Origin: Rhynchonema sp. JSB1_4 | Lineage: Eukaryota > Nematoda > Chromadorea > Monhysterida > Xyalidae | Direction: 5' to 3' | Length of the DNA: 64,000 nt | Assembly (NCBI GenBank): GCA_030248065.1 | Contig: JASAMV010005338.1 | Location: 21,774-85,773 of the forward strand | Shown here: positions 35,276 through 47,700 of the stretch, one piece after another | Numbering within the stretch: the first letter of the stretch is position 1 | Layout: each line of letters begins with the position of its first letter | Notes under the pieces: model-generated | Database searches by the model: none | Told to the model about the DNA's origin: nothing | What the model saw: the letters and a program-made list of their open reading frames with translations, nothing else | Position numbers and translations under genes: made by a program

Positions 35276-35650
35276 AGTGTAGTTCCTGGGGGGGGGGAGG
35301 GGGCCCCCTAAGGTACACTAACCGCCGCGACCAAGGTACACTAGTACACTAACCGCCGCGCCAGGTACACTAACCGCCTCAATTTTTGCCTAAAATAGGC
35401 AATTTTAGGCCTAAAATGGCCATTTCTAGGCCTAAAATGGGTGATTTTTAGGTCGATGTTGTCAAAAGTCGCCAAAATACCCTTTTTATGGAGAATTTTT
35501 TCCAAAAAGGGCCAAAAATCGGTCAAATTTTCTACCTCAAAAAGTGACTTTTTCCTGAATTTGGGTCTTCCCCCCAGGGAGGTACACTAACCGCTGCACG
35601 GAAAAAGGGGTAGGTACACTAACCGCCGCGCCGGACCAGGAACTACACTG
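35276..35650. mobile_element. nested element, CACTAACCGCCGCG motif
   Basis: The terminal inverted repeats are agtgtagttcctgg and ccaggaactacact. About five direct copies of ggtacactaaccgccgcg lie near the ends, three left and two right. The core (cctaaaataggcaatttt and related) matches the sister element at 35786-36187. The flanking duplication is unclear. Confidence 0.75.
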
Positions 35651-35785
35651 CGGAGTAAAAAATACCGATTTCACACCATTCTGAGCCAAAAATCGCACTT
35701 TACTGCACCAGCCGCCAGGCGGTGACCTTCCTACTGTACCAGGATAGGATGGAGCGTCAACCTACCTACCTACTGTACCTAGGGG

Positions 35786-36187
35786 CAGTGTAGTTCCTGG
35801 GGGGGAGGGGGTCCCCCCTCGGGTACGTCTGTTCCCCCTCCATGGTACGCCTGCCCCACTGTTCCCCCTCCGGGTACGTCTGCTCCCCCAATTTTTACCT
35901 AAAATAGGCAAATTTTGGCCTAAAATAGGCATTTTAGGCATAAAATGAGTGATTTTTTAGTTCAATGTCGTCAAAAATCGCCAAAATACCATTTTTTATT
36001 GAGATTTTTTTCCTAAAAGGGGCAAAAATGAGCCAATTTTTCGACCTCAAAAAATGACTTTTCTCCAAATTTGGGTCCTCCCCCCCTTCCGGGTTCCTCC
36101 CCCCTTCCCCCCAGGCGGGTACGTCTGTTCCCCCTCCGAAAAAAAGGGGGTACCGCCTGTTCCCCCTCCGGACCAGGAACTACACTG
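35786..36187. mobile_element. nested hAT-type element, TACGTCTGTTCCCCCTCC motif
   Basis: The termini cagtgtagttcctgg and ccaggaactacactg are perfect complements. A perfect 8-bp target duplication, CCTAGGGG, lies at 35778-35785 and 36188-36195. It has the same termini and core as the element at 35276-35650. The motif at the five corresponding places is different, here ggtacgtctgttccccctcc and close variants. Confidence 0.85.
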
Positions 36188-36709
36188 CCTAGGGGGCCCC
36201 CACCCCTCCCTGCCCCCCTACACCAGTGACTCTGCCTCGGGCCCGGCCCGGCCTGAATTGCTCAAATTTTAAGCCAAAGGCGCCTTTTTTGACCAAATAT
36301 CTCCAAAAATTGCGCTTCCGCACAGTATATCCACAGTTTTTTTGTGGGACCCGCAAATGGACCCGGTTGACAGAAACCGAATCACAAAAAGCATTTTACA
36401 TGGTCGGCCTTTAAATCTAAACTAAACTCACGTGGTCGAGACGTAGTTTCTCGCCATATTTCAACAAAATTCTCAGCCGTCGTTGACTGATCTCCTCAGT
36501 CACTGAGTTGCTGCTTTCAGGTAATCGTCGGTTTTGTTGTCGCCTGTTTTCATCTCGTGTCCCCCATTGATCACTGATTTTTCGCCTGTCGTTGCTGTTT
36601 TTGGTTGGTTTAAAATTTCTGTGGTACGTTTTGTCGTTTGTTCATTCATGGTTATCATTGTGTTACGTACGCTCGTTTATTTTTCAGGTGTTTTCCGGAT
36701 CTCGTTGTA

Positions 36710-37148
36710 CCGTATTGTCGGAAATAGAACCCGGTTGGTCTATTTTTTCACTGGGGTCATTTTGGGGGGTTCAATTTATGGGGGGGTCAATTATTGGGGG
36801 GGTTATATTTTTCATTTGGCCCCCCCCCCCCCGACGAAAAAAATCGTTGTCACTGATGCCCATAAAAATGGCTTGTTTTCGGTATTTTCTAACTTTAACA
36901 GCAGCAATTATGCTTAGAAAGCTGTATTCTGTTGTGTACGCAAGCTTAAACAACGTTTGACCCAACAACACAGCCTTACCGCACCACTAGTCTGTGGTAC
37001 GGTGAAGGTTGGGGGTGGGGTTCTATTAATGGGGGGGGGGGGTCAATTAATGGGGGGGGGGTTCTATTTTTGATTTCGAGCCATTTAGGGGGGTTCAATT
37101 AATGGGGGGGGGTCAATTAATGGGGGGGTTCTATTTCCGACAATACGG
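36710..37148. mobile_element. TIR element with TCAATTAATGGGGGG motif
   Basis: The termini ccgtattgtcggaaatagaa and the exact complement are flanked by TA (36708-36709, 37149-37150). The motif tcaattaatggggggg, with variants such as ggttctatt, repeats in the same orientation near both ends. There is no coding capacity. Confidence 0.75.
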
Positions 37149-37562
37149 TAGGTCTTTGCGTGAGCTTGCAAATAAAATTTGATTTGAAACATGCTTTCTC
37201 AAGAAACTTTTGGCTTCCCTGACCATTTTTTTTCTTTGACCCCAAAATCGGGCCGGGCCGACCTTAGGCTCGGGGGCGGGTCGGGCCGCAATTTTGCACT
37301 TTCAAACCGAGCCTGGGCCGGGTAGAGGTTACCCAACCGGTCCGATCCTAAATCTCTGGTTTCGAATTTCGCGCCCTCCCACGCCTAAATGCCTGTGTCA
37401 ACAAGGAAGATTACAGTTCGCTCGCGCCAGGCCGGAGATCGGAAACGGGCCTGTGACCATTAAAAAAAATAAAGTGACAAAAAGGGCACACAAAGAGATG
37501 GCCATGTGGTTTTCAGAATTTAAAATACAAATTTATTGAACGCTGCTGCATAATTGAGCTTC

Positions 37563-38518
37563 ATGGTGAGCAAGAAGCTGGTCATGACCATGGCATCATC
37601 GTCTCCGAAAAAGTCATCAAAAATCCTTAATTTGTTTCGCGCGGCGGTGCCGGTGTTGAGTCTGGATATGCATAAAGGCGAATGCGGCAAAATAGGTGTT
37701 ATCGGTGGCTCAAAAGAGTATACTGGAGCGCCGTACTACGCTGCCATCAGCGCCTTAAAAGTGGTTGGTGATTGATTTGTGTGATTTGGTTTGACGACCT
37801 TTTACTTGTTTTATGGCCTCAAATATCGATTGGTGTGTTGCTGTGTTGCAGGGAGCTGATTTGGCTCACGTGTTCTGTCCACCAGAGGCAGCCGCCGTGA
37901 TCAAGTCCTACAGTCCGGAGTTGATTGTTCTTTTTTTTTTTTTTTTCTTCTCTTTTTTTTTTTTTTTTTTTTTCTTTGCTTTTTTATTTTACTTTTTTTT
38001 TTTAGAAAGCTAGATCGAAGGGTTGTTCTGAAGGCCCGAATAATTTCAACGAAAAAGCAAAAACCGTCCCGCGTGTCGAAAACAAGTATTAGATGTTACG
38101 AAACTTTTCCAGCATCGAGGAAAGATTTTAAAAACTACGAAATCGGTAAATGGGTGGAACAGCGCACAACAATCGTTACTGATTGCAGTTGTCGTGTGCG
38201 ACACGTCCGGTTCAGCACGCAGATGTGGTGGTCAGGGAGACTTACTCAGCGGTGCCATGGGCACATTCACGTGTTGGACGCACAAGCATTACGGGTACAT
38301 ACTGTATATCCATTTCAAATATTTTGTGGACTTTCAATAGCTTTCCTTTCAGCGTGGATTCATCGGACAACAGCAATCCAACGTTATCAGCCGCATATGC
38401 AGCCTGCATGTTGACCAGACTGTGCAATGGTGCTGCATTTGACAAACTGCATCGTTCAACCACCACGGTTGACATGATCTCAGAGATACATTCGCAATTG
38501 CCGCTCGTCACTGCATAA
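37563..38518 (+). CDS. NAXD: NAD(P)HX dehydratase, middle part missing
   Basis: Four exon pieces: 37563-37763, 37852 to about 37930, 38189-38294 and 38353-38518 (TAA). The start reads [20 protein letters not shown] then [17 protein letters not shown], followed by SPELIV. The end reads [12 protein letters not shown] then [17 protein letters not shown] and [10 protein letters not shown]. These are the N- and C-terminal parts of the ATP- or ADP-dependent dehydratase that repairs damaged NAD(P)H, including the catalytic GxGD loop. About 110 residues between them, with the nucleotide-contact region, are absent. In their place is a T-rich tract (37929-38005) and about 180 bases without matching exons. 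Either the gene is broken or the assembly lost sequence at the homopolymer. It is divergent from primase. Confidence 0.85.
37929..38005 (+). repeat. T-rich tract inside the dehydratase gene
   Basis: About 77 bases are nearly all T, with scattered C, G and A. The tract begins directly after the codons for SPELIV, that is, inside what should be coding sequence or at an exon edge, and ends in ttttttag. Confidence 0.8.
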
Positions 38519-38745
38519 CCGCAGCGTCGGTGCACTTGTGCTGAACGATTTTTCGGTGCCGTTTGCATGGCGTTTATTCAAATCGAACAACTGAACTGTG
38601 AGCTGTTATTGTACAAATCTTGCATTGGCAACCCATTAAACTATGTTCAGGAAGAAAATCTTTCGGCACGAGGTTCAAACAAAATAAAACGTAGCTCGAG
38701 AGAAATGGAGAATTTCAGAAAGAAAGTACACAAATATGACAAATG

Positions 38746-41700
38746 TTAATGAATAACGCATTGATGAAGATCGGTGGCGAGGGTATTGAACTGATCGGAC
38801 GATTCCAGTCGATTAAGCAGACATTCGGGCAGCTGTCCGTCCAGTCCATAGTAGGCACCAGCAAGTGCGCCGGCCATGGTACCAATTGTGTCAGTGTCGC
38901 CGCCCAATGACATCGCAAACGCGATGGTCCGCAAAAGTTTGGGTTGGATCTACAAACGGGAGACCAAATATTCACGAGCCCAAACGAACAACACCGAATC
39001 TAAACCTGGACGGATTTGATGGGCTGTGTGGCTCTGAGGAACGAGTAAAGTGCAGTTGGCATTGAGTCCAATGCTCCGATTGTGTTGCCCAGCTGGGACA
39101 CAATCTTGTTGTTGTCGTCACAATCCTCTTGCAACAAGGCCAGAATGGCTGACAGTTTGTCGTTGTAAACTGTGTTGGTGAACGTGACTGATGCTCTGAA
39201 TAGAACAGGATTTGATTGAAACCGCGCACAGAGAAACGCAAAAATCAAATCAACATTGGAACTGGAAGGATGCGAAACAGATTGTTTTACTGAAAACTTC
39301 AACAACAGCAGCAAGACCAACGTGCTTCTGTAGACCAATTTCTGGATGTTTTCATTTGCGGTAAACTGGCGTTCCATCGTGTCCCTGAGGTCATTCACAA
39401 ATTTCACACCTCCATCGACGCTATCCAATTCACTGTCATTCAACCGGATTGCTTTGTGCACAGCCATGGCCTGTAGACATGCACCCATGACCGCATCGGG
39501 ATGGCTGTGCGTCAAGCGCGACTGCACGATGCTGAACTGAAGCGTGAGAATTATAATTGGGTATTTGTGTTACACACAGACGGAACAAATGCGTAATCTG
39601 TGTTTCTGGGCCCGTTGTTTTAACTTTTCCACACTAACTCTAGGTTATGAATCACAAAACACACAACTGGCCACGATAGCCGGCTACAGTCTACATTACC
39701 TAGGAATTGAGAAATAACCTATGGTTCAAACCAGGTGTTCAAAAAATAGCCAAAGGCATCCAGTCACCTCACATTAATTACTTGATCTTCACTTCGACCA
39801 GCCAATCCGACAGCGGCGGCACGCATCGCAGCACCGTTACCGTAACTGCCCTGTCCGTCAAATTGTTGTGCCGCCAGTTCAATTGGATCGAGCGTGTAAT
39901 CGCTGTTGTGATACTCGGTGAAGATTCGAACCACGGCACCGCCGTAGCCACGCCACGGCTCGGTCATGTAACTGGTCGTGAACCTAAGGTACGTACATAC
40001 CATAATATGGTGCCACTGTCGTGATCGGGAACAGTCTCCCTTTTTAGTGGTATAATCGCAACCCGAAATTTTCGGTCAACCAACACCAATTGCAGGTATA
40101 GATAGATAAGGAGGCCAACATTAGACAGGCACAAATCGTTCAGAAATACTGTACATATTCACCACAAAAGTGAACGTTGCCTATTGGATCGTTTTCGACG
40201 ACGTTTTATTCAAAACGAATATACATACACAAGGAATACCTACTTTTTCGCCAAATCATTTTGTTCCAGCGCTGCATTGTGTTCCAGCAAACACTTGAGC
40301 ACACTCAAATGCATCGCTGAGTCATCGGTATACGGTAGGTTCGTGTCGGCTTGGCTCGCTGATGCTGTAACATTGGCAGAATGCCTTATAATTGATGAAT
40401 ATTAGTGAAATGCTGTCTATGGGTTATACGTTATCTGCCTTCGTCCATAACGGATAATACACGCGTGGGTACAGTCTACCCTCTTTATAGTGACATATCC
40501 ACCGTAAAAAAGAGCAGGATGTTCACACAGGGTATACTTCACTCGAGACGAGACATTTTTCTAAAGTGAAACCGTACGTTTTCCAGACCATGAATACGCA
40601 TATCATCATTTCAGACGTGAAACTACTGAAACAACACCATGATACTAAAAATGGACAAATAGTTTGGTCTTTGAGCTGGAGTGAGCTCCGCCTTTTCTCA
40701 TTTGTGCCTGCTGGTAAATCATTTTTTGGTCGTTGACCCGTGGTGCCTCAGATGTTTGTCACTATGATAAGAAGATTACAGCAGCTACAGTACCATTCAG
40801 AGTGTGAAATGTGTCACTATATACAATGAAGAAATTTCCATTATAAAGATAGTTATAACAAAACACGTAAAAATTCGGGACCTGACAATTTTATCACTAA
40901 AAAGAGGGTTCCACCATATGCAGTATTTTTTGTTGTCGACATGGTATCTGAATTGATTTTGAATGAATTCAGCGCCTTTTGATTGCACGTGCTTCGCATG
41001 CGAGTATTAATTTTAAGACTTAATCGATTCGATTCAAGATTTCTGGGTGCCCACATGAAAGTCAATATTGTGCTTTATATGGGATTTGAATGGTAACCCT
41101 CCATGTGTTCACGGCTTGCATGTATGTATTTATAGCTTATGGCATTTGATACCATGGTAAATGCAAATGAAAATGAAAGTATTTTGCACAGTTCGGCTCA
41201 TAGTAATGTCGTCAAATCATGGCGTCAAATATTTTCGTCAAATCACATGTATTATTTCTCGCGCTCATTTGGGACTCATGTGTTGGTGCTTGATTTGACG
41301 ACAAAACTATTGCCCACTTACCAAATAAGATCATACGAAAACCGAACAGAGCTAGTAACACCACGAATGACGAAGTGCAAATCACGACATCATGGCAGAC
41401 TTGTGTTATGTTCCATACGCGCAGCAGAGCGCGGTCGCGTGGTTACTTACTACATACGATAGTGCATTCTTAACGAAAATTAAGTGTGACATACATAATA
41501 CATAAATAACAAGGGGACAGAAACATACATAGATGGATTCGCATTAAGGCTACATGTGGACTACACAAAAGATGGCGGCTTGCTGTGCGGCTCGCAGACT
41601 GATAGGATACGGTGGACGGCAATGGCAGATCCGGTCCTCCCAGGGCATAATGGCATTAGCCCATCCATATCGCATGGCTGTTGTTGCACACCCAAAAATG

Positions 41701-44700
41701 CAATTACCGTCAGCCCACATCGATGACAACGAGACAGCCACATCATACACATATAGCCAAAAGAAAGTCATCGTACCAACTGATGCCCAGGTTCATGCAC
41801 CAAGAAACAGGTATGGGGTTGTATGGGCAGGCTCGGGCTCTGTTATCAGTCATTTCTTAAAATCCCTGTGCCGCAGCTCGCGCAGCGATGCGCCTCGATC
41901 ATGTAGTTCTCGTAGCAGAGACGTGCATAGTACGGTATTTGATTTTTCTAGGAATGCGTAATAACGTTTGCCGCTCGTTAGAAAATGGAACGCCGTCTGT
42001 TAAGCCGGTTTATCGGCGGAACGCCAGTGTCTAGGCACAAACGCTCCATTCGTTTTATGTGATTTTGAAATTGGCCAAGAATGAAGGCCAGAACATGCAT
42101 GCTGTTCTGTGAGATGATGACACACTTGTTGCCTGACGGCAAAAAACGGAGATGCACCATGTGAATATTACGTTGTTAGACGTTTGGCACTGTTTTCTGA
42201 AATTCGAAGATATTGTAGTTGCGTTTGTTTCACAGCAGTTCAAGAACATTTATTTTTATCTACACCAACCAGACTAGATTGGATGCGTACATTGCAATAT
42301 AGGCATAGGCCAGCCACGAGCTCATGAGACGATTCTTTTCAAGCTTGCTTGGCCAGATTCAAAAATGCTCCGGTCACACGTGTTTTCGCAAACAAAATAA
42401 AGAGAATGGGCTGAGAGAGATGACAAGTTCCAGCCGGCTGACCTCAATTTTTTGTGTGCTACGTTACGAATAGCAACGCTATTCAACACACAAATGTTTT
42501 GGGAGTCAAACGGGAATTTACGCACCGAGATGGAGAACGTGGTTAGACCAAATACGTGCGTTTCTCTTTCTTTCGTTTCCGAAATACGTGGAGCCGGAAC
42601 ATTATTGGATCCGCACAAGCCAACTTAAAAAAAGTCGTTTCATGAGCTCGTGGTTGGACTATACAGAATGGAGATGTATACATTGGGCTTGTTCGTTTGC
42701 CGAATAATGAATTTTTGAGTGGTTAGGTAGCTTCTTGCCGAGATTGTGGTCGTTTAGGACGCACCAACAACGAGTTATGATGAGGGTTCCGTGTCTCAAG
42801 AGACGGTACGCCATAACAAGCAGTTGTCCGTCTAATGGACAAATTAGCATTCTCATGGGTTTTGTCCCGGCCGCGCATGACCTGGTGTTCCGGAAACACC
42901 AAGCCAGTTTGGAAGGACCGGCTATGCGCTACCAGATTGTAACTAAAGCCGAAGTGCTAAATCCAATCGCATCCGTCTGTAGTATTATCCGAACACGGGC
43001 CACAGCGCTGGCGGCAGCAGCCATAAAGCAAGTGGGCCGCATGACGCTTGGCTCCCGACGGGAAATAATCAAAGAAGATCCATAAAATTCGCGCCACGTT
43101 TTGCGATATGTTCAGGTCCGCACTGGTTCACATGACGTCCAGTATTATATGTTGCTTGTTTCCATTCTTGTTGCGTGCCGTGGGCGGCCAGAAAGCCATT
43201 TTCAAGTACTATTGTACGGTTATGTACATGTATCTTAGCCGTTTCGCTGGCGTCCTAGGCAAATGGTCTAAAATGTATTATTGTTTACCACTTCATTCAC
43301 GCGCGACTCTGACACAATGCGGTAACTTCATTATGTGTGGCGCGATTATAACTTGTTTGAGTACAACCCAAACAAGAATTATAATAAGGGCTCGGCCAGA
43401 TAGACCCGAAACCCAAAATGTAATTTTTTCCATGTCCGTGTTTCAGGTTTTGAAAAAAACCGAAACACAAAACAGGATATTCGAAAATGTTTCGACTGAC
43501 AAACTAATTGTTCGCGTCAACTTATTAGTAGCAAAACCAAAACATTTTCGAATATCATGCTTTGTGTTTTGGGTTTCGGTTTTTCTCAAACTCCGAAGCC
43601 CGAAACACAGACATACGAAAAATTATATTTCGGGTTTCGGGTCTGGGCGAGCCCTAACTCCAGTACCTACATATGCATCACAAAATGGTTTAGTGGCTCA
43701 CACACAACTCATTTCCTTTATAACTCAAATCAGCTCGTGCGCTTTCTTTGTCATTTTATAGGCGTGCTTGAGCACTGGCGGTGTACGTTATATGGTTAGA
43801 CCGAAGTCGCCAACTCGTCGGTTGATAGAAACGATAAACTACTCCCGGGGTGGACAATCTTGTTTTCGGCAAATAACATGCCTCAAATTCTAATCGAGTG
43901 CAAAACCATTGCACAGCCATGCATCTTAGACATTTGAATTGAGCAGCGCACAGAACTTGATGACCCTTCAGCATTGAATCTGCCTTGTCACGTAGTTTCG
44001 GTCGCTCACTTCGGTTAAACATGTTCAAAGCACCGCAGGTTGCGTCAGCAGCTCTTTTGGTTTGTGGGATGTAGCTTGTCAGATTGGCCCAAACCGTGGA
44101 GTCCAAACAATATTTGACATTTGGCCACCCAAGAATGATGATTGACACGTGCGAACGCATTTCAGGAATAATTATCAGAGAATTTCTTACATCGACGTCG
44201 ACGATGATTAAATGGCGGCACTACGTTCGTCTGGTGTTCGTGTCGTGGCTCGCCATTCTTTTTATTGGCATCTGGGTCCTTAGCACCGAAAATCAACGCA
44301 CCGGCCAATCAGCCGATCAGCGTGTTCGTCGGGAGTACCGTGTAGCCAATCATTATTTGATATTTCGAGACTTGCAACCTCCTCATGACACCGGGAAGAG
44401 TTATACAACAACAAGAGGGGTGCCAAATATCACCGGGGAGAAACAGCTCAGTTTTCTTGAAATCAGGAATCGATCAAAGATGTATCGTCAATTCCAACAC
44501 CCGAACACGACTGGTGAATTTGTGCATTTATCAGACGATATTATTACTTTCGCTGCGTTTCTAGACGACAGAATTGGTCAACAACCAGTCGTACGGATCA
44601 TGGCAATATTCAGAACAGGTGCGTCGGCGTAACAAAGAATCAGCCGGTTATGTCTCAAGAGCTTTGCCCAATGCCCGATTTCAGGTGGAAATACGGGAAC

Positions 44701-47700
44701 AATCGTCATCAGTCGATTGCGTCGTCACATATGGTGCATAAACCCAATGCATTCAATGATAAAAATTCAAGCCGATTTATACGAAATGTGCGAAAATCAT
44801 GCCGCGATTTACGGAGGCTACATGATTAGCTGTGATTGGCCGCCCACACCTCACGAGAATGAGTCACACAGTGGCATCCCCACGTGGACAAGCGAAGAAT
44901 TTAGAAAGTCAAAGACCGTCCTGTTGCTCGACACACGTGAGTTCTCTTGCTCTTTGTAAGAGCGGGTTGAAACTCCGGCCGCATTACATATAGTTACATA
45001 ACTCCGACACATACTCTGATCTTCAGGAACAAACAACATGATTTCCATGCCACTGATTTATCCCTCATATCTTCCCGCACCGACACAAGCGCCCCTGCAA
45101 GCACCGATTCACGATAATAACCAGACTCGAGAAGACGGCATGGGTGCTCGGCTTTACAGCGAAACCGGTGTAAAGCCAATAAACTACGCAATCTGCATTC
45201 ACACACCTTTGCATGGTGACCGTTACACACCTTTGTACATCACAGAATACATCGAAATGCAGTTGGCTCTTGGAGTTGATCACATCACATTCTATGTGAC
45301 TGAAGACGAGCGAAACATGGCAGTCAGAAGAGTGCTCGAGTAAGCGTCCGTCACAGATTGCAGGCGTACTTCAGATCAATCCTTATCACGGAACATCTGA
45401 CTGAACATTTCAGCTTCTACAAGCGTCTGGGTGTGGTCACTCAAATCCGGTGGCCGATCGCTCAAGCTCTGGCTCCGGCACACGTGTGGTACATGGGTCA
45501 ATTGATCACGGTACAGGACTGCTTGTATCGATCGATAGCTGCTGGTGTGCAACATCTGGCACAACACGACTTGGACGAACTTATTATACCAGCTCAAAAA
45601 ACAACTTTGGGACAGGTAGTGCACTTCTCTTCCGCGAAATGTAACCTACAGTCGATGTAATTACGTTCTTGTTAATTTACAGCTGGTCAGCACGTTATGG
45701 AGTCAAACACCGCAGGCGTGTGGGTTTCATTTAATACCGGTGTTGCATTATTCTGATGCCGAACGCGCTGATTCAATTTTTAATGCGACCCAAACGTACA
45801 AGCTCGACGGATCAAATTTTATGAAACAGCTCACGAAACCACTGGTGAAACCGGAAAGGATTTTTGAACTTGGGATACATCACATCTCAAAACAACTGCA
45901 CGAAGGACAACACAGCCAGACATGCCCTGAAGACATAGCACTGATGCATCACTACAGTTCAAGATTTTCACCGACGACGCTTCAACCAATGAACGTTGAG
46001 CCTGAGCGGGATCTGATACTATCGCACAGCGCTTTTGTGCGACAGACAGCAAGAACAGTGCTTGAACATTTAACGATGACTGATGAAGCAACACGATAAC
46101 AAAAAGAACAAAGTACCATATATGTATTATTGAGTCATTCGATCCTGCATTAGTTTTATTTCGGTCGTCATTTATATTCAGAACGCTCAGCAGCCTTTTG
46201 TTCTGGCAAGATGCTGATGTTATATGAGCTTGTCGGATGCGCGTAGGATTCATATGTTTCGATACCCAGAAAAAATTCCAACCAACAACCAATATACCCC
46301 CAAAGTGACATTGGTTTTTAAATCCGTAGCTTTTTGGAGACAGAACCGGAACTAGAACCGGAACTCAAAACTGATTCACGTGAATAAACAGCACAATGCT
46401 GCCCTGATCATGAAGAAAGTGGGGGCGATATATAGGTTTTTGGAGTCGAGAAATACAATGGCGACATTAGTTTTTGAATCCGGAGCTCTCCGGAGCCAGA
46501 ACCGAAACTGGAACCGGAACTCAGAATTTATCCATGCAAATAAGTCGCACAATACTAGCCTGATCATAACGACAGTGCGTGCGGTATATAGGTTTTCGGG
46601 GTCGAGAAACCCAACGGTGGCATTGGTTTTTAAATCTGGAACTTTTGGGAGCCAGAACCGGAACTAGAACCGGAACTCAGTATTGATCAATGCGAATAAA
46701 TAGTGCAATAGTGATCTGATCCCCAATAATGTGTTTGCTGTTTATGTTTCTGGGGTCGGGGACCCGACGGTGACATCGCTTTTTTAGCTCTGACTTGATT
46801 GAGGTGTAAAACAGTAACATGAATACAGTAAAACCACCACAAGGTGAACCTTTACATAGTGTATTCCTCTGTATAGTGAACGAATTATCAGTGTGATCAT
46901 ATGTACCGTTCACCGAATGAGAAAATGCGCTTACTCGATATAAAACAAAAATACAAGAAGAAAAATGCCTGCTGTCGCGCGGCAAGAATCAGGATATGGT
47001 TCTCGGTATCATGCTGGTCGCATATAAAACACCTATACAAGATTGTTGACACCCCAAAGTAAAAAGACATCAGTGGTTACGCACAGGAGCAAAAGGCGAC
47101 TAAAAACATCACCGAAACAGAGGAAAAGCTTATTTGCCAAAAAATCAACAGGATTTAGAAAGAGGCTTTGCATTCCTTTCGAAAAGTGAATTAAAAAGCG
47201 ATACGCCATCAAGGAACCATATTGCGGCCAACGCATAATCGTTTTACCCACTCTTTATGCAGTTACTGGTACGAATCGAACCTGTGACAGCTTGCCGTCG
47301 TCGCCTCATTGCGCTATTGGCCGCAATATGGTTCCCTGATGGCGTATTGCTTTTTAATTCACTTTTCGAAAGGAATGCAATGCCTCTTTCTAAATCCTGT
47401 TGATTTTTTGGCAAATAAGCTTTTCTTCTGTTTCGGTGATGTTTTTAGTCGCCTTTTGCTCCTGTGCGTAACCACTGATGTCTTTTTACTTTGGGGTGTC
47501 AACAATCTTGTATAGGTGTTTTATATGCGACCAGCATGATACCGAGAACCATATCCTGATTCTTGCCGCGCGACAGCAGGCATTTTTCTTCTTGTATTGC
47601 TCATGGTTGATCGATATTAAAATTTGAAGTCAGTTCCGAATTTGATTAGGGGCATGCATTATAGCTGCTACTTGCTTCAAAAAAAGGTTGTCATCAGCCG

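Larger units (their letters stand above)
35093..36228. mobile_element. hAT-type non-autonomous element
   Basis: The left terminus (c)agtggtgtagc and right terminus ctacaccagtg are complementary apart from one base. Flanking 8-mers CCTCTGCC and ACTCTGCC differ at one position, fitting an 8-bp hAT target duplication. Its private motif, cctacctactgtacc with variants, occurs near both ends. Two further elements are inserted inside. Confidence 0.7.
34876..37362. mobile_element. outer element interrupted by nested insertions
   Basis: The left end aaaccagaggtcgcaatcgg and the right end, whose complement begins aaaccagagatttaggatcg, form an imperfect inverted repeat. Both flanks are rich in cgggccgggcc. 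Two younger elements (35093-36228 and 36710-37148) have landed inside. It begins about 70 bases upstream of the primase ATG. Confidence 0.55.

Noticed and set aside
43108..43761. A 217-codon plus-strand open frame, the longest single frame in the window
   Set aside because: It runs through MITE C (43387-43655), and the part before it shows no motif or splice partner, so it is a chance frame.
43756..44160. 134-codon minus-strand frame just upstream of the glycosyltransferase
   Set aside because: No motif, no splice partners and no agreement with the surrounding minus-strand gene; probably chance.
47033..47515. Two near-identical frames on opposite strands (68 and 72 codons)
   Set aside because: They are the same inverted-repeat arm read twice; hydrophobic content reflects T-rich DNA rather than a gene.
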